From NCBI RefSeq assembly GCF_937616625.2, contig NC_065574.1:55518052-55582051 (forward strand): a stretch of DNA of 64,000 nucleotides. Reading direction: 5' to 3'. This document shows positions 24,000-42,107 of this stretch, in pieces. Source of the DNA: Mercurialis annua. Lineage: Eukaryota > Streptophyta > Magnoliopsida > Malpighiales > Euphorbiaceae. Under the pieces are notes generated by a model. That model was not told where the DNA came from, ran no database searches, and saw nothing but the letters and a program-made list of their open reading frames with translations. Made by a program: the position numbers and the translations under genes. How positions within the stretch are numbered: the stretch's first letter is position 1; every line of letters begins with the position of its first letter.

Positions 24000-24393
24000 T
24001 AGGGATGAGCATCGAACGAACCGACCATATTCACCAAACCGATTAGTTTTTTCTTTGAAGAAAATCAAACAGAACCCGAACCAAAATAGAGGAAAATTTA
24101 GGCTTGATTAGTAACCAAATTATAGTTACCAATTGGCCTTGGTTATGGCCTCGAACCCGCCGAACTCATCTTCCTAATTTTAAGAATTAAAAAAGAAAAA
24201 TGAAAGAAGAATGAAAACAATTTCGATGGGAGAATCAAACTAGGACCATAAAGATGAAGAGCAAACACTCCACCAGTAGCTAAACTAGTTATTTGTTAGA
24301 AATGTTACAAAATATGCTATATAAATTTATTTCGATTGGTTCGGTTTGATCCGGTTTGGTTTTTTAATTTCGGTCAGTTTTTGTCCACCCATA
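24000..24393. mobile_element. hAT-like MITE
   Basis: 394 bp with ends TAGGGATGAGCA and TGTCCACCCATA (imperfectly inverted). The sub-terminal AACCGAACC/GGTTCGGTTTG blocks are also inverted. The 8-bp flanks TTAATGCC and TTGACGCC agree at six positions, consistent with an old hAT target duplication. Confidence 0.5.
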
Positions 24394-24666
24394 TTGACGC
24401 CAATGTGGATTGCAAATTGGAAAATTCGGTTTTTGGCCTTTCATGTTGAATTTTCATGAAAACACAACAAAAATAGGTTAAAAGCATTATAAAAATTCAT
24501 ATATTTAATAAACAACACAAACATACTTAGATTTAGATCAAACATACATTTAAAAGATGAATCATGGATTTTGGTTCAAAAATGAAGAACGATTTAGCAC
24601 TTTAAAACAGATAGTTTAAATAATTATAACATGTAATATACTGGAAAGAAAGATTTTATAGATCTG

Positions 24667-24757
24667 TGCTCCTCCTTCCATGTGAAGGAGGAGCAGACCT
24701 ATTGCTCCTCCTTCCATTGAAGGTGGAGCACGGGTTGCTCCTCCTTTCGAGGAGGAC
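24667..24757. repeat. Three consecutive GCTCCTCC hairpins
   Basis: GCTCCTCCTTCC-atg-TGAAGGAGGAGC is followed by a second (GCTCCTCCTTCCATTGAAGG) and a third (GCTCCTCCTTTCGAGGAGG) hairpin within 90 bp. It is GC-rich compared with its surroundings. Function unknown. Confidence 0.75.
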
Positions 24758-24759
24758 TA

Positions 24760-25165
24760 AAAAAATAAAAAAAATATTTTTTTTGTAAAACAATCCACAT
24801 CGGTTTATAAATCGGAGGAGTACGGTAGTAAGTCGGGAGGATTTTTTTAATTAATTTAGTTTTTTAATAAAACTTTTAAATATAATTAATTATTATGATT
24901 TATTTTAATATTTTAAAATTGAAGGACTTGTTTGTATTTTTCCAAATAGATGATGTAGTCCTCTATTTAGTTGTTTTTAACATTTTTATCTTTAAATTAA
25001 TTAATTTGTCAATGGTATCCTTATTCGGGATAAATGTGAAACATAAAAATCTAAAATAGGGTACAATTGATTTTTTTTTTAAATCAGGGTATAAATATAA
25101 AAAAGTTACAAGGTGAGGGATGTTTAAGTAATTAGGGTCCAAATTAATACAAAGATAAGTAGTTT
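24760..25165. other. AT-rich intergenic stretch
   Basis: Long T and A runs. A phrase near 24920 (AAGGACTTGTTTGTA) recurs near 25455 inside the neighbouring MITE. No gene seen. Confidence 0.3.
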
Positions 25166-25174
25166 TTCATAAAA

Positions 25175-25680
25175 GGCCTAACGTCTTAAAAAACCCCGAC
25201 CTTTTAGCCCCTTTTCAATCATACCCTGACGTTGAAAATTTGTCAATTTTACCCTATTTTGCATTTTTGTGTTTCAATTGTATCCTGAAAAATTAAATTA
25301 ACGTCTTTTGCGTTTGGAAATTTGTTTAAAACATTCTCCATGTCTCGCATATATTAATTGTATATTTTTAAATTTTTTATTTAAATTTAGTTAAATTAAT
25401 TAAGAATTTAAATTAGTGTTAATTTGATTATGGTTTTTAGTTAGTTTTTAAAAATAAAGGACTTATTTGTACTTTTTTGAATAAAAAAGAATTTAATTTC
25501 ATGTTTAAACTTAATTAATTGAATGATTTCATCATTTAAGTAAAAAAATTAACAAAAATTAAAATATTGGGGTACAATTGAAAACGGAAAATTGAAAAGT
25601 GGATAAAATTGACAAATTTTCAACGTCGGGATGGAATTAAAAAAAAGTTTAAAGATGAGGGGTTTTTGAGTGATCAGGCC
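25175..25680. mobile_element. MULE-type MITE just upstream of the fibrillin gene
   Basis: 506 bp between perfect 9-bp target duplications TTCATAAAA (25166-25174 and 25681-25689). The inverted ends start GGCCT and contain AAAAACCCC. A longer sub-terminal match, ACGTTGAAAATTTGTCAATT, reappears inverted near 25606. It ends 95 bp before the fibrillin ATG, so it lies in the promoter or 5' UTR. Confidence 0.85.
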
Positions 25681-25774
25681 TTCATAAAAATATCAAGTGT
25701 TATTTGTATCTTGTGCGTATTTATGGTTTAAAATGAAAAGTGGAAGAGAAATAGTGATTATACTAGAGGACAGG

Positions 25775-27986
25775 ATGGCCTCTCTTCTCTCGTTAAACTC
25801 CTCTTCTTCCATCTTCTCCAAAAATCTCAACACCCAAACCTCTTCTAAAATCCCAATACCTCTCCGTTTCTTCTTCAACAAACCCTCTCTATCACTTCAT
25901 TTCACTTCCGTAGGTCTACTTCATCCAAAATCCGTATTCCACTGCTCATCCTCTTCATCTTCTTTCGAATCCGAATCCGAATCCGCATCAGAATCTGAAT
26001 CCAAACCCAATGCTTACCAGACCCAGGATCCTAATTCAAGCTCTTCCCCAGTTATTGTCACCGACGAATGGGGCGAAAAGACAGAACCAGAACCCGAATA
26101 CCCTTCAGCTTTGGACGCGGATCCTCCAAAGGATGATGACGAGTGGGAGGAGGAGTATGCTTCCGGGGGAAATGGTAGTACCGGCGGTGGTAGCGCGGCG
26201 GTTGGTAAGGATGATAGAGTAGAGGAGTTGAAGAGGTGTTTGGTTGATACTGTTTATGGCACTAATTTTGGTTTTGAGGCGAGCCCTGAAGTCAGAGGAG
26301 AGATTTTGGAGTTGGTTAATCAGTTGGAGGCTTTGAACCCTACTCCTGCCCCTGTCGATGCTTTTCCCAAATTTGATGGCAACTGGGTTTTGTTGTAAGT
26401 TATTTAAGCTGCTTCTTTTTAATGCCCAACCAAAACATACCTTCTAATGCATAACAAACAATCTACATAATCAATTGTAGATTCATATTGCTGGTCTATT
26501 GATATAATTTCAAAGCCTATTTGTAATGTTGGCATTCCAATATTTAACCCTTGCTATGTTGGTTGAGGTGTTCTAATCTTGTAGTTTATCATTTGAGAAT
26601 AATTCAACGGGTTAACTCTCTTCTCGATGATTTTGAATGCTGAGACAGGTCCTTGAATGACTCTTTAGAATTACACAAGTTCGCGATTTGGGTGACTTAG
26701 ACGGTCATTTGCTGTTTGTTTAATTTTAGATTTAGCTATTCTATGATAAGTTCCCATGTTAAGCAAACTTTAAGTTGAACATTCAGAATGGGGAGTATGA
26801 CTTTGGCATGCTGTTGATTACCAAAATACTATTACATGGTACTATAAGAAACACAACTGAGGTTACACAGCATGAAAGTGTTAATTCTGTCGTCTTTTTC
26901 TTTTTCAAATCCATTTATCATCGCTTTCATTTCTATTCTTACACCTAAAGAAAGATGACCGAGGCTAGACAGTATGAAAAAAATAAATTCTGTCTTTTTT
27001 TCAAATCGACTTATCATATCTTTGCTTCTCTTTCATTTGTAGTCTTACACCTAGCTTTGTTCTCTTCTCATTTTCTTCATGTACATATACTTAAACAACT
27101 TCAATATCTTGTCTCATGGCATGCTAGCACAATACTAAATACTTGTATACTTCAATATTTTAAATTACACTTGTCATCGCTTGCTTTGCCTACATTTTCA
27201 GACTCATCTTTTCCTAGTTATATGGCGATTACGAGTTTTATTTGTAAGTTCGATCCTCAAATTTCAAAAAGCTGCATTTTGTTTCTCAATTGGATTATAG
27301 TTGAAGCTGATCATAGTTCCACTCTTTTGTATGGATTTATAACTGATAGCTATAATTTGTTCTATACCTGATAGGTATACTGCATTTTCTGAGCTATTAC
27401 CAATTCTTGCTTTGAGTTCGGTGCCTCTGTTGAAAGTTGAAAAGATATCCCAAGCAGTTGATACCAGCAATCTTACCATCACAAACACGGCTTCATTGTC
27501 GAGTCCTTTTGCCACTTTCTCATTCAGTGCAACTGCCGCATTTGAAGTTCGAAGTTCTTCAAGAATACAGGTACCTCCTAGAAACTGTGGTAATAAAGGC
27601 GGCTTTTGATGTTTGATAACTCTTTGGCTACTTTGAATTCCTGAACTTTACCGGCTTACTTTCAATATATCCAGGTTGAATTTAAAGAAGGCACACTGCA
27701 TCCCCCAAAGATAAACTCTAGGATTGATCTCCCTGTAAATATCGATATTTTAGGCCAGAATATCAATTTATCACCAGTGCAGCAATCACTTAACCCTCTG
27801 CAGGACTTGGTGGCGAATATTTCAAGAACTATTTCCGGGCAGCCGCCATTTAAGGTTCCAATTCCTGGTGACCGGTCAAAGTCATGGCTTCTCGTTACAT
27901 TTCTCGATGAGGATGTACAGATATCCAGAGGAGATGGTGGCCTTTTTGTTCTTGTTAAAGAAGGAAGTCCTCTTTTAGATTTGTAA
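25775..27986 (+). CDS. PAP3: Plastid-lipid-associated protein (fibrillin), PAP3/FBN2-like
   Basis: Fibrillins coat plastoglobules and thylakoid lipid structures and help in photoprotection and plastid lipid metabolism. Three exons: 25775-26394, 27375-27570 and 27675-27986, encoding 375 residues, the length expected of the PAP3/FBN2 group. The N-terminus (MASLLSLNSSSS...) is rich in Ser and basic residues, as in a chloroplast transit peptide. An acidic linker follows (DEWGEKTEPEPEY, KDDDEWEEEY). The PAP/fibrillin domain starts near residue 180 (RVEELKRCLVDTVYGTNFGF). It includes FDGNWVLLYTAFSELLP, PVNIDILGQ and the C-terminal lipocalin-like DEDVQISRGDGGLFVLVKEG. The start was set at 25775 (AGGATGGCC context). 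An in-frame ATG at 25733 would add 14 residues that look unlike a transit peptide. Intron 1 is about 980 bp. Family secure; member assignment probable. Confidence 0.92.
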
Positions 27987-28389
27987 ACAGATAAGATGAT
28001 AACTATATTTTTGACCTTTTATTTCTTACAGACAAGAAACACAGCTTAGAATGTAAAGAAGGCTGGTAAAAAAAAGATTGCAAACTTGAATTGAAAACCA
28101 TTATTTTATCCAGTAAATTATACTATGTGATATTTGATTCCTTTGTGTGTAAATTTTCAATAGAGTAAAAGCTATATCTGTTATTCATTTCAAGCAGCTT
28201 CTATGGTGATAATATCTGGGAGTTGGACCAGTCCCATGATCATCACTATACCTGTTGTCACGGGCTTTGCTTGGAGGGGCTTCAATCGGGTCCAACTGTT
28301 TTTATTCATTTAAAAGTAAGTCATTCTGACACCTATTCATTAATAATTTAGAGTTCACTAATGATATTCCACTTTTATTTCTATTAAAT
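27987..28389 (+). other. 3' flank of the fibrillin gene
   Basis: Probable 3' UTR. A stop-free stretch at about 28195-28313 reads FYGDNIWELDQSHDHHY in one frame. It has no recognised domain and no link to the fibrillin reading frame, so I do not call it coding. Confidence 0.3.
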
Positions 28390-28810
28390 TTTAGTCATTT
28401 CATTCATTTTGATATTAGTCGATTAAATTTTTAACCAAATTACTTTGACCCCCACATATACCATAATCTATAGTTTGATATCTCTTATTTGAAAAAATCT
28501 TACTTGATGACTGTTCACTTTCAATCGCGTTAACTATTAGGAACTTCTATTAATTTCGTCAATGATTTAGTACTCATTTTCAAATGATTTGCCGCCCCAC
28601 TTTCAATTCCGTTAACAATTTGGTATAAAACATTAATAAAAACCCTTTGTTGTTTATATAATTGAAAATAAGCGGTAATTAAATAGAATTTTTAGAAAAG
28701 AGATATCAAATTATAAATTATAATCTATGTAGAGTTTTCAGAGTAATTTTAACTAAAATCTTAAATCTGATCCGTATTTATATCATGTGAATTATAATTT
28801 CATGGACAAA
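28390..28810. repeat. Imperfect inverted repeat (MITE-like)
   Basis: TTTGATATCTCTT near 28470 and its inverse AAGAGATATCAAA near 28698 are the cores of two arms of about 90 bp (also AATTACTTTGAC / CAGAGTAATTT). Ends are not resolved. Confidence 0.4.
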
Positions 28811-29880
28811 AATTAACTTTGTATGTCGTTTAAATAATAAGTGCCTTGGTGTATAATGATACTATTAAGTGTGAATCGGGGCTCAAAATATTTGTTGACA
28901 ACAATGGTTTGCTATTTGGTGCATAAAAAGTGTATATATTGAAATGGCAGTTTGAAACCTCAGGCTCAGGTCATTGACATTGGTCATGGATGGAGGTCAA
29001 AATGGTCAAAATTCTAAAGCGGAAAGCTTCCAAAATCAGCGAAACGCGATCTAAATGAACCCCAAAAAAACGCGTTTTGGCCGGCAAGCCCCGTTTGGTT
29101 GAACCACCTGACAACCACCGCTTTCCTTCTTTTCTCTCTCTATTTCTAACCCATTTCCATCTTTTTAAAACATAAAAAGCAAGCCGAAATATACATTTAA
29201 ATCCCTGCATCATTCCACCTTTTCCAATTAGATCCCTCTATTTTTATGTTTCAATATTTGATTCTCATACTTTTAATTTTATACATATTAACTCCCTTCA
29301 TCACATAAATAAAATACACGAATTTCACATCTTATTAGTGCGATTGAAATTACCTTTTTATTCATCTTTACATCAATTATTTTGACTTCAATTTTTATGA
29401 GATAAAAATACAAAAAATCTCTTCAAGTAATTCAAAAAAAAACATTTTAATTCTTTTAGCTATTAAAACTCTCAATAATTTTAAGCATTGTGAAAAATCC
29501 ATTAAACTTGTTGAGAAGAACGATTAACCCTTTTAATTTATTTGTTTGACACTTAACTACTCATATTTTTAGTTTTTTTTCAAGCGTGAATGTTTTTATT
29601 TGCACCATTTAAAAATATTGAGGGTATAGATTGAAAAGCAATAACTCTAACATTGTTAATATATTCTACGACAGAAATATCTAATGTTTATAAAATTAAA
29701 ATATAAGGATTTAATTTATATTCCCTAAAAAAAGGGACTTAATGTACATAAATTATAGTTAAGGAATCCAATTTAAAAAAGTGTGATATTACGAGGATAG
29801 AAAAATTGGGTTTTGCCAACTGTTTTTATAAAAACTATAAATTATCATCTGTTACTTCTTTTTCGGTTTTCTAGCCAGTC
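28811..29880. other. Intergenic region with diverged repeat sequence
   Basis: AT-rich DNA between the fibrillin and demethylase genes. The part at about 29190-29815 has weakly inverted ends (phrases like TTAGATCCCTCTATTTT against GGACTTAATGTACATAA) typical of degraded MITEs. The last 100 bp, pyrimidine-rich (TTCTCTCAC, CTTTCTCTCTCC), probably lead into the 5' UTR of the demethylase gene. Confidence 0.3.
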
Positions 29881-30259
29881 CTTTCCCTTTTCTCTCACAT
29901 CTTCTGTTGCTTCCTTTTCTTTTTATTTTTGATTAATTTAAATTATCTTTCTCTCTCCTCCTTCCTCTCTCTTCCTTCCACCGGAAAACACCTCATTTCG
30001 CCGGCGTCCTCCATCTACTCCGCGTCCACAATCGGAAAATCCGTTTACATTATCCGAACTCGGTATAATTCGGATCTCTCCGAGTTTGACTCGGTTCCGT
30101 TAAATGTTTGGCGCGTTTTAGAAGAATGTGGGGTCCTCGATGGGGAAGATCGTGATCTAGGGTTTGGATTTTGGAGGTTTGGAGTCTACTAGTCGGTTAA
30201 AATTTCTTTAATCAGAAATTTAAAACACGGAGGCCTATAGAGCACCAACACGGCATGAA

Positions 30260-36046
<5,787 letters not shown>

Positions 36047-38460
36047 CTTTTGGATCATGTGATTAACGAGAAAACTGGTTGGCCTGCCTCTGGAGCCATT
36101 ATCTAGAGCCTGACTTTGCTAACTTAATTTTCTCTAATGGGATTCTAACAACACGAGAAATCCGAAAGATTAATTGTGGGAGCAGTGGAAAAATTAACCA
36201 AGTTTAGGAAATCTTTATTCTTTTTGCGGGCCTCAAATTGGGGTACTTTGCACGGATGGTGATTCTTCTAGTTCTGGTTCTGGAGGCGGGGTGTTTTTTT
36301 CGTCCTTCGTGAATGCTGAAAGAAGATTGTGGGTGTAAATTTGTTTTTAGTGATATCAATTCTTGTGAAGGAAGTTGGGTATTCCCATCTATCCTTCTTT
36401 AAGGTCATTCTGCTGCTTCCTGTTAGGTTCGTTATTCTTTTTGTAGCAATGGACTACTTTAATAAATACAGAGAAATACCCTTTTTCTCTTTCACATGTA
36501 ACTGTTTTATACTTTGAACTTGTTCCTTTGCTTCTTTTAATGCTTGGAGAAATTCCATGTGGTTGAATCCTTGTGAAGATAGTGAGATCAAATAGATTCT
36601 CATATGCCTTGTCATATAACTGAAAAGATGGTGATTAGAAGGTAGCTTAAACCGAACTCTCTTTAACGTCGTGTTTGAAAAATTGGCTCGGCCATTTACA
36701 CGGTTCAACTGGTATTGCCTTTTAATTGAAAATGTGATTTGATTGTTTTTGTGTTGAGAAGATCATATAAACCAGTGAGGCATCGAACTGGTTGAATCGA
36801 TATGCTGATTATCATCGTTGTTAAAAGTAGGTGTTTGTAAATTATCAGTGTTTATATTCCAAAATAAAGCATACAGGTGAACTTTGTATGATAGAAAAAT
36901 GGTTTAAATTCTATTATTAAAGTATCATCATAAATGATAGTTATGGTTTCCATAGATTTTGAAATAAAAGGTTATACGTGATGTGCCATTTAAATCATTC
37001 TACTTTTGAGAGGACAAAATGTGGGGAAAACCTATGAAGCTTTAGAACAAATATTACTTTAAAGAAAAAAAATTATACATCACTTTAAATTCAAACAAAA
37101 CTAGAATTAATGAATTTAAAAGTTATTAAAGGTTTTAGTTTTTAGTTTTATTAATCTCTCTTTTATAGATTTATTATTTCTTAAATTATTAGGCTTTGTT
37201 TAACTAAAGAACAGATATCGTCAAAAAAAAAAAAACTAAAGAACAGATAATGACCTTAATTTTGGCACTTATGTCCACATGATTCTTACTCTTTTTTCTC
37301 TCTTAAATATGACACTGGTATTTTTAAAACTGTAAGTATTAAATTTGAGGGATTGTTAATTTTAAATCACGTGACATATTTGTTTATTACAAAAAAGTCA
37401 ACGTGGAGAAACAGAAATTCACCAGAATTATAGCCTTCAACCGATTAAATCATGTCATGTTGTTTTTAGTTTTCACGTAATTCTTTCTCTCCATTTTCTC
37501 ACAAATAAAATATCTTAATCGTGTATATTTTTTGGACAACCAAAATATTTAAGAAAAATCAATTGCAAGATGAAGCAGATGTATGCATATTGGTCAAGAT
37601 TCGGTATATGCAAGAGACAATAATTTTTTTTGGAGAAAATGTCAACACGTCCTCTAAATTTGTGAAATAGAGCTGTTTAATCTAATTTTCATTTTTCAAC
37701 AACTAATTTTAAAACTTTTATTTTTTGGTTAGATTGCTCATAATTGTATTTTTAAAACGCGTAAATACAAATCGGAGATGAGGGATGCGATTTTTTTTAG
37801 AAAGTTACCTAATTGTTGTGATAAAATTATCCTAAATCGATTTTTTGCAATAAAAATATAAATTATCGGGTAATCTGATCTAAAAAGAAGAGTTTTTGGG
37901 TTAGTTTCTCAAAAAAATAAAAATAGGTTAAATGTCTTGTGTTACAAGTTAAGGGGGCATGTTGACCATTTGTTCATATTTTTTCGTTCAGTTCACTAAA
38001 TTTCATTAATCGAATTCAAACGAGTTATATATTTATAAATTATTAAACTGAATAATCTGATAGACATTTCATGCTAATATATGCGTTATTTAATTTGCAA
38101 ATCTGCTTACCAAAATAAAAATAGATTATGAAGTTGGTCTGCTCTTAAAATTCATCCTCCACCAAAACCTCGACATCACGCATTTTTAAAATCAGAAGCT
38201 ATAGTCATGCTATTCGATTCAAGTGCCATCTAACACACCCTTTACAAAAAAAAAGGACAAACAAATTTTTTATAAAGAGGACAAAACAAATTTTTTAAAA
38301 AGAAAGATATAATAAAATACAGTATTTAAAAAAATACTAATATACCACACAAACAACTCCATCTTTATTGTTGACAGACTTTGGATATTTTTTCGATTCT
38401 TGATTCGCAAACAATACAATTTAAAATGCGCTTTGTCGATACATTTTAATCAATTAAAAA
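36047..38460. other. 3' flank of the demethylase gene and intergenic DNA
   Basis: The first few hundred bases are probably 3' UTR. The rest is AT-rich. A MITE-like segment near 37620-37960 has the usual wording of degraded repeats (ACACGTCCTCTAAATTTGTG ... AAGGGGGCATGTTGACCA). An 84-residue reverse frame at 36454-36708 has no recognisable domain. No gene called. Confidence 0.3.
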
Positions 38461-38477
38461 CACACACACACACACAC

Positions 38478-38519
<42 letters not shown>
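38461..38519. repeat. Compound CA/TA microsatellite
   Basis: A pure CA run passes directly into a long TA run interrupted once by ACATAT. Confidence 0.95.
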
Positions 38520-38522
<3 letters not shown>

Positions 38523-39839
38523 ATTATTATTATATTTTATAAAATCATAACTACATAAAAAAAAGATAACTACTGTTAGCGGTAAAAATAAATTATTGAC
38601 AACAGCTAAAGAAACAATAAAAAAAACTATAGACACCTAGAATTTTTTATTTGAGAGAAAAGGAGGAGAGGGCGAGGAGTGCAAAAAATAGTTAAAATTA
38701 CATAAGCAAACTAGTTTATTTTTAAAAATAATAAAAATAAAATATTTTAACTGAACTGAATCTAACTAATTAAATAGTTCGACTTAGTTAGTTCTAGATC
38801 TAAACTCTTATTTGAATTTTGTTTAATAGATAATATTATTTTAAATTAGTTGAATCAAGTTGAAGCGAAGTGAACTAAATCAAAAATCAATCTACAATTC
38901 TATTTAATTTTAAATTAGAAATTTTTTAAGTAAACTCAGTTAAGCACATCATCTATTATATTATGACATGACATTAAAAATATGATATTATTATACTTTT
39001 ATTATCTAAATATGTTAGAAAATAATAAACAAAATTATAATAATGTCACTATTTTAATGACATATTATAATGTCATAGTTTAGTTTACGGATCACATATG
39101 TACGAATTTCTCAAAATAATTAATATAGGGTAACATTACTTTTTACTGTGGAAGAACAGTGTTAGAGTTGAAAATGACGGTACCGGGGATGAAATAACCC
39201 GCTGAGTCAACCTTTAGTTGTCTGAATTGAAACACAAATATACACAACAGTTAAAAAATATGGCAGTTACTGACAAGCCATATTTACCACTAACAAGTCA
39301 TATTTACTGCCTTCATTCGACAGTAAATTTTAGTTTAACCCCAGCTAATTTTGGTCCATCATCCGAGTCCTCGTTTGTAGCCACACTAAGAAACAAACCA
39401 AAATCTAAAAAAAAAATTAAAATAAACAATTGCCCTAAATTCTCACGAGATTATGATGAGACAATGATTTGTAAAGTCAAAAGTTAAACAGAAAGAATAT
39501 TGTCATTTATGAGAATTAGGGTTTCCATCATCATCACAATGAGTGGCTCTAATTCAAAACAAAATAAACCAATAATTCAGTAATATTCACATATCAATTA
39601 AATATATTTTTCAACTTTTTTATGGAATAAAAATAATGAATTATTTATATTTTCATAAATAAGATAATTAAAAATAGATTATTCATATATTAATGGATGC
39701 TATAATTGCTTGTGAAAAGCTTGAATAGTGTTATTAATAAATATTTATAAAAAAATTGTCGTATAAGATAATTACAAATATATCTATAAATAAAAAGAGA
39801 TAGAACAACTGTATAGATATAACATCAATAACAACTAAA
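38520..39839. other. Intergenic stretch, nothing recognised
   Basis: AT-rich. An 89-residue frame near 39218-39487 contains a Lys-rich end and no known motif; I do not call it a gene. Confidence 0.3.
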
Positions 39840-40290
39840 TATAATACATATCTTTTAACACTCTTCTTCAAGCCAATGCTGAAGTGGCTTGTAAATGAAA
39901 TAAACATCAAAGATATAGAATCGGTAACAAATGACTTGATACACCAATTTAATTAGCAGAAGAAATGGATTTGACTTGAAAAGCCCACCTAGCAACATGT
40001 TTACGGATAAATGGATAATCCAATTCAATATGCTTTGTACGAGCATGTAAGATCATATTAAAAAACAAGTAGATTGCACCAATATGATCACACCACAACA
40101 TTGATGAAGCTTGAAAAATCAATTTCTCAAAGTAGAGACTACAACCATAAGACCTCGACAACATAGTTTAACTAGAAAATACATTATATTACCATCGCAA
40201 GTGCTTTATATTCCCCCTGGGTGAAACTATGGGCAATGGTAACCTGTTTCTTTGCTTTCCAAGAGGTCGGATTATTATTCAGATGTAAGT
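39840..40290 (-). pseudogene. Ty1/copia RNase H relic
   Basis: Minus-strand fragments match the C-terminal RNase H of Copia Pol in the expected order: a SWKAKKQ-type segment with GEYKALA (the Copia E-Y-A motif) near 40200-40270, then LWCDHIGAIYL and TKHIELDYPFIR (40120-39990), then the VKSISSANQI and KPLQHW ends. The frame is broken by stops and shifts. No reverse transcriptase or LTR of the same element is obvious nearby. Confidence 0.75.
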
Positions 40291-40394
40291 GGAGCTGCGG
40301 CCGGGCTCACCCGGGCTTATGGCAACTTCGGTGGTTTAGTTCGAAAAATGGAAGCGCCACATAGTTTAGTTAGGAAATACATTTTCTATCGATA

Positions 40395-40960
40395 GGCAGT
40401 CTCACGTGCATATGAATGACCACACAAAAAATTCGAGTTCGTGGATACGACCAATTCTTGTACTTGACTTGTTGCTTTTATTAATTTAAAAGATATATCC
40501 CATTTAGAAGTAGTCATCTCATCAAAGTAAGAAGTGTGAAAATAGAATACTGAAAAGTAAGTGCAGAAATGTAAACATGCATTACATTTAAAACTCGTAT
40601 ATGACTCAATATGGATTAGCATGATGAACATGTAGCAAGTACTCCTAAACAAGCACCTAGCCATAGGGTTTCTAATACATAACATATGCAAATGTGGATT
40701 TTATTCCAATTGCATGCATAGAGCCTAAACCGAATGTAAAAGTGAGATTGATTTTATTAATTACTATCTTAAATGCCTATACAACCATTAATAACAGTTT
40801 TCATGGCAGACATAGAATTTCTATGTGATTTGATTAATTAGTTTGAAACTAAATTAATATGATTATCTAATTAACCCTACCAATGATGGATATGGACATA
40901 CATTCAAAGTAGTAAAAAGTAGTTACATAGCCAGACATCAGTTGATATACATATAATGTT
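40395..40960 (-). repeat. Repeat X, uninterrupted copy
   Basis: Resembles 21715-22159 joined to 23588 onward. At about 40760-40800 it reads straight through the site where the other copy carries a solo LTR (TCTTAAATGCCTATACAACC). It overlaps several short frames that I treat as chance. Confidence 0.5.
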
Positions 40961-40971
40961 TATAAATACTT

Positions 40972-41357
40972 GGCTTAATAGCAAAAAAAATCCAAACCTT
41001 TACGACTTGTTGCAGTTATATCCAAACCTTTTAATTTTTGTAATAATATCCAAATTGCATTATTTTGTTGTAATAATATCTAAATTGCACATTTTATGTG
41101 AATTTTTTTGAGTTTTTTGCCAATTTTTTTGGGACTTTTACTATATTATTATACATCGAAACATAATAATAGCCTAATTTTTTAATTGAAAACAACAATT
41201 TTAGCCATTAATTTGACTATTATTGCTACAAAAAAATGTAATTTGGATATTATTGCAACAAAAAAAATGCAATTTGGATATTATTGCAAAAATTAAAAAG
41301 TTTGGATATAATTGCAACAAGTCGTAAAGGTTTGGGTTTTTTTTTTACCATTAGGCC
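40972..41357. mobile_element. MULE-type fold-back MITE
   Basis: 386 bp between perfect 9-bp target duplications TAAATACTT (40963-40971 and 41358-41366). Long inverted ends: GGCTTAATAGC / the inverse of TTAGGCC at the tips, then CCAAACCTTTACGACTTGTT exactly inverted. Internal ATATCCAAATTGCA phrases are also inverted. Confidence 0.9.
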
Positions 41358-41369
41358 TAAATACTTTTA

Positions 41370-41720
41370 GGCAACGTTTGGATTGAGGGATTTTGAAGGA
41401 GCAAAATCCATGGATTTGCACAATCCATAGATTTCATGGAAATTCGTCGTTTGGTGAAAAAAAAATAGCATGAGAATCTATGGATTGTAACAATCCCTCG
41501 TCCTTCAAGATCCTTAATTTCCCACCTCCTAGGTAGGAGAGTCAAAATCCATAATTTTTAATGAATGGTGGATTATATTACAATTTAAATATTCCAAATT
41601 TATCCTTATAAATCCATAGATTTTGTAATTAATTCAAACAACGGAATTCATAAATCCATTGATTTACATTCCATGCATTTAAAACCATCGATTTCAAAAT
41701 CCCTCAATTTAAACGGTGCC
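41370..41720. mobile_element. PIF/Harbinger (Tourist-type) MITE
   Basis: 351 bp flanked by TTA (41367-41369 and 41721-41723), the PIF/Harbinger target duplication. Inverted ends GGCAACGTTTGGATTGAGGG and, from the right, GGCACCGTTTAAATTGAGGG. The interior is made of ATCCATGGATTT-like words. It directly abuts the preceding MITE. Confidence 0.85.
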
Positions 41721-42107
41721 TTAAACATTTTTCTAGAGCGTCTAGTAGTTGTTTGTCGTTTTTCTATTAAATGCACTCAGGTACGGAATCTGATCAAGAT
41801 ATGGAAGTTGTTTCTCCAGTCAACATAAGTCCACTAGTCTAAACTAAATACAATTATGAGTTTGGATGAAGCGAGAATCGCCACTGAAAGTTGTTGGGCT
41901 GGAGATTGGGCTTCAAAGCCCATGATGATATATATCATTGTTTCTGACACGGCAGAGGCATGCTGACTGAGACTAGTTTTAAAATTTACAGAAAATCAAG
42001 TTTCAACTAATTACATGGCTAACAGTTTAAACGGGGAGCGATTTCAAACCTGGATGAGTTCGAAAAACGCAAAAGAAGACTAGAGCTCTGGTTCGAATTA
42101 GATCTAT

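Noticed and set aside
28195..28313. Possible additional exon downstream of the fibrillin stop codon
   Set aside because: The fibrillin is complete at its family length with the expected C-terminus, and no splice junction links this stretch to it.
29929..30192. 87-codon open frame before the demethylase gene, possible upstream ORF or N-terminus
   Set aside because: It begins at TTG with no in-frame ATG at its start, it is Ser/Leu-rich from CT-rich 5' UTR sequence, and it does not join in frame to the conserved VEGRVCL start.
36454..36708. 84-codon minus-strand frame downstream of the demethylase
   Set aside because: No domain, no splice context, and it lies in probable 3' UTR and flank sequence.
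40386..40691. 101-codon minus-strand frame
   Set aside because: It falls in Repeat X, whose other copy does not keep the frame.
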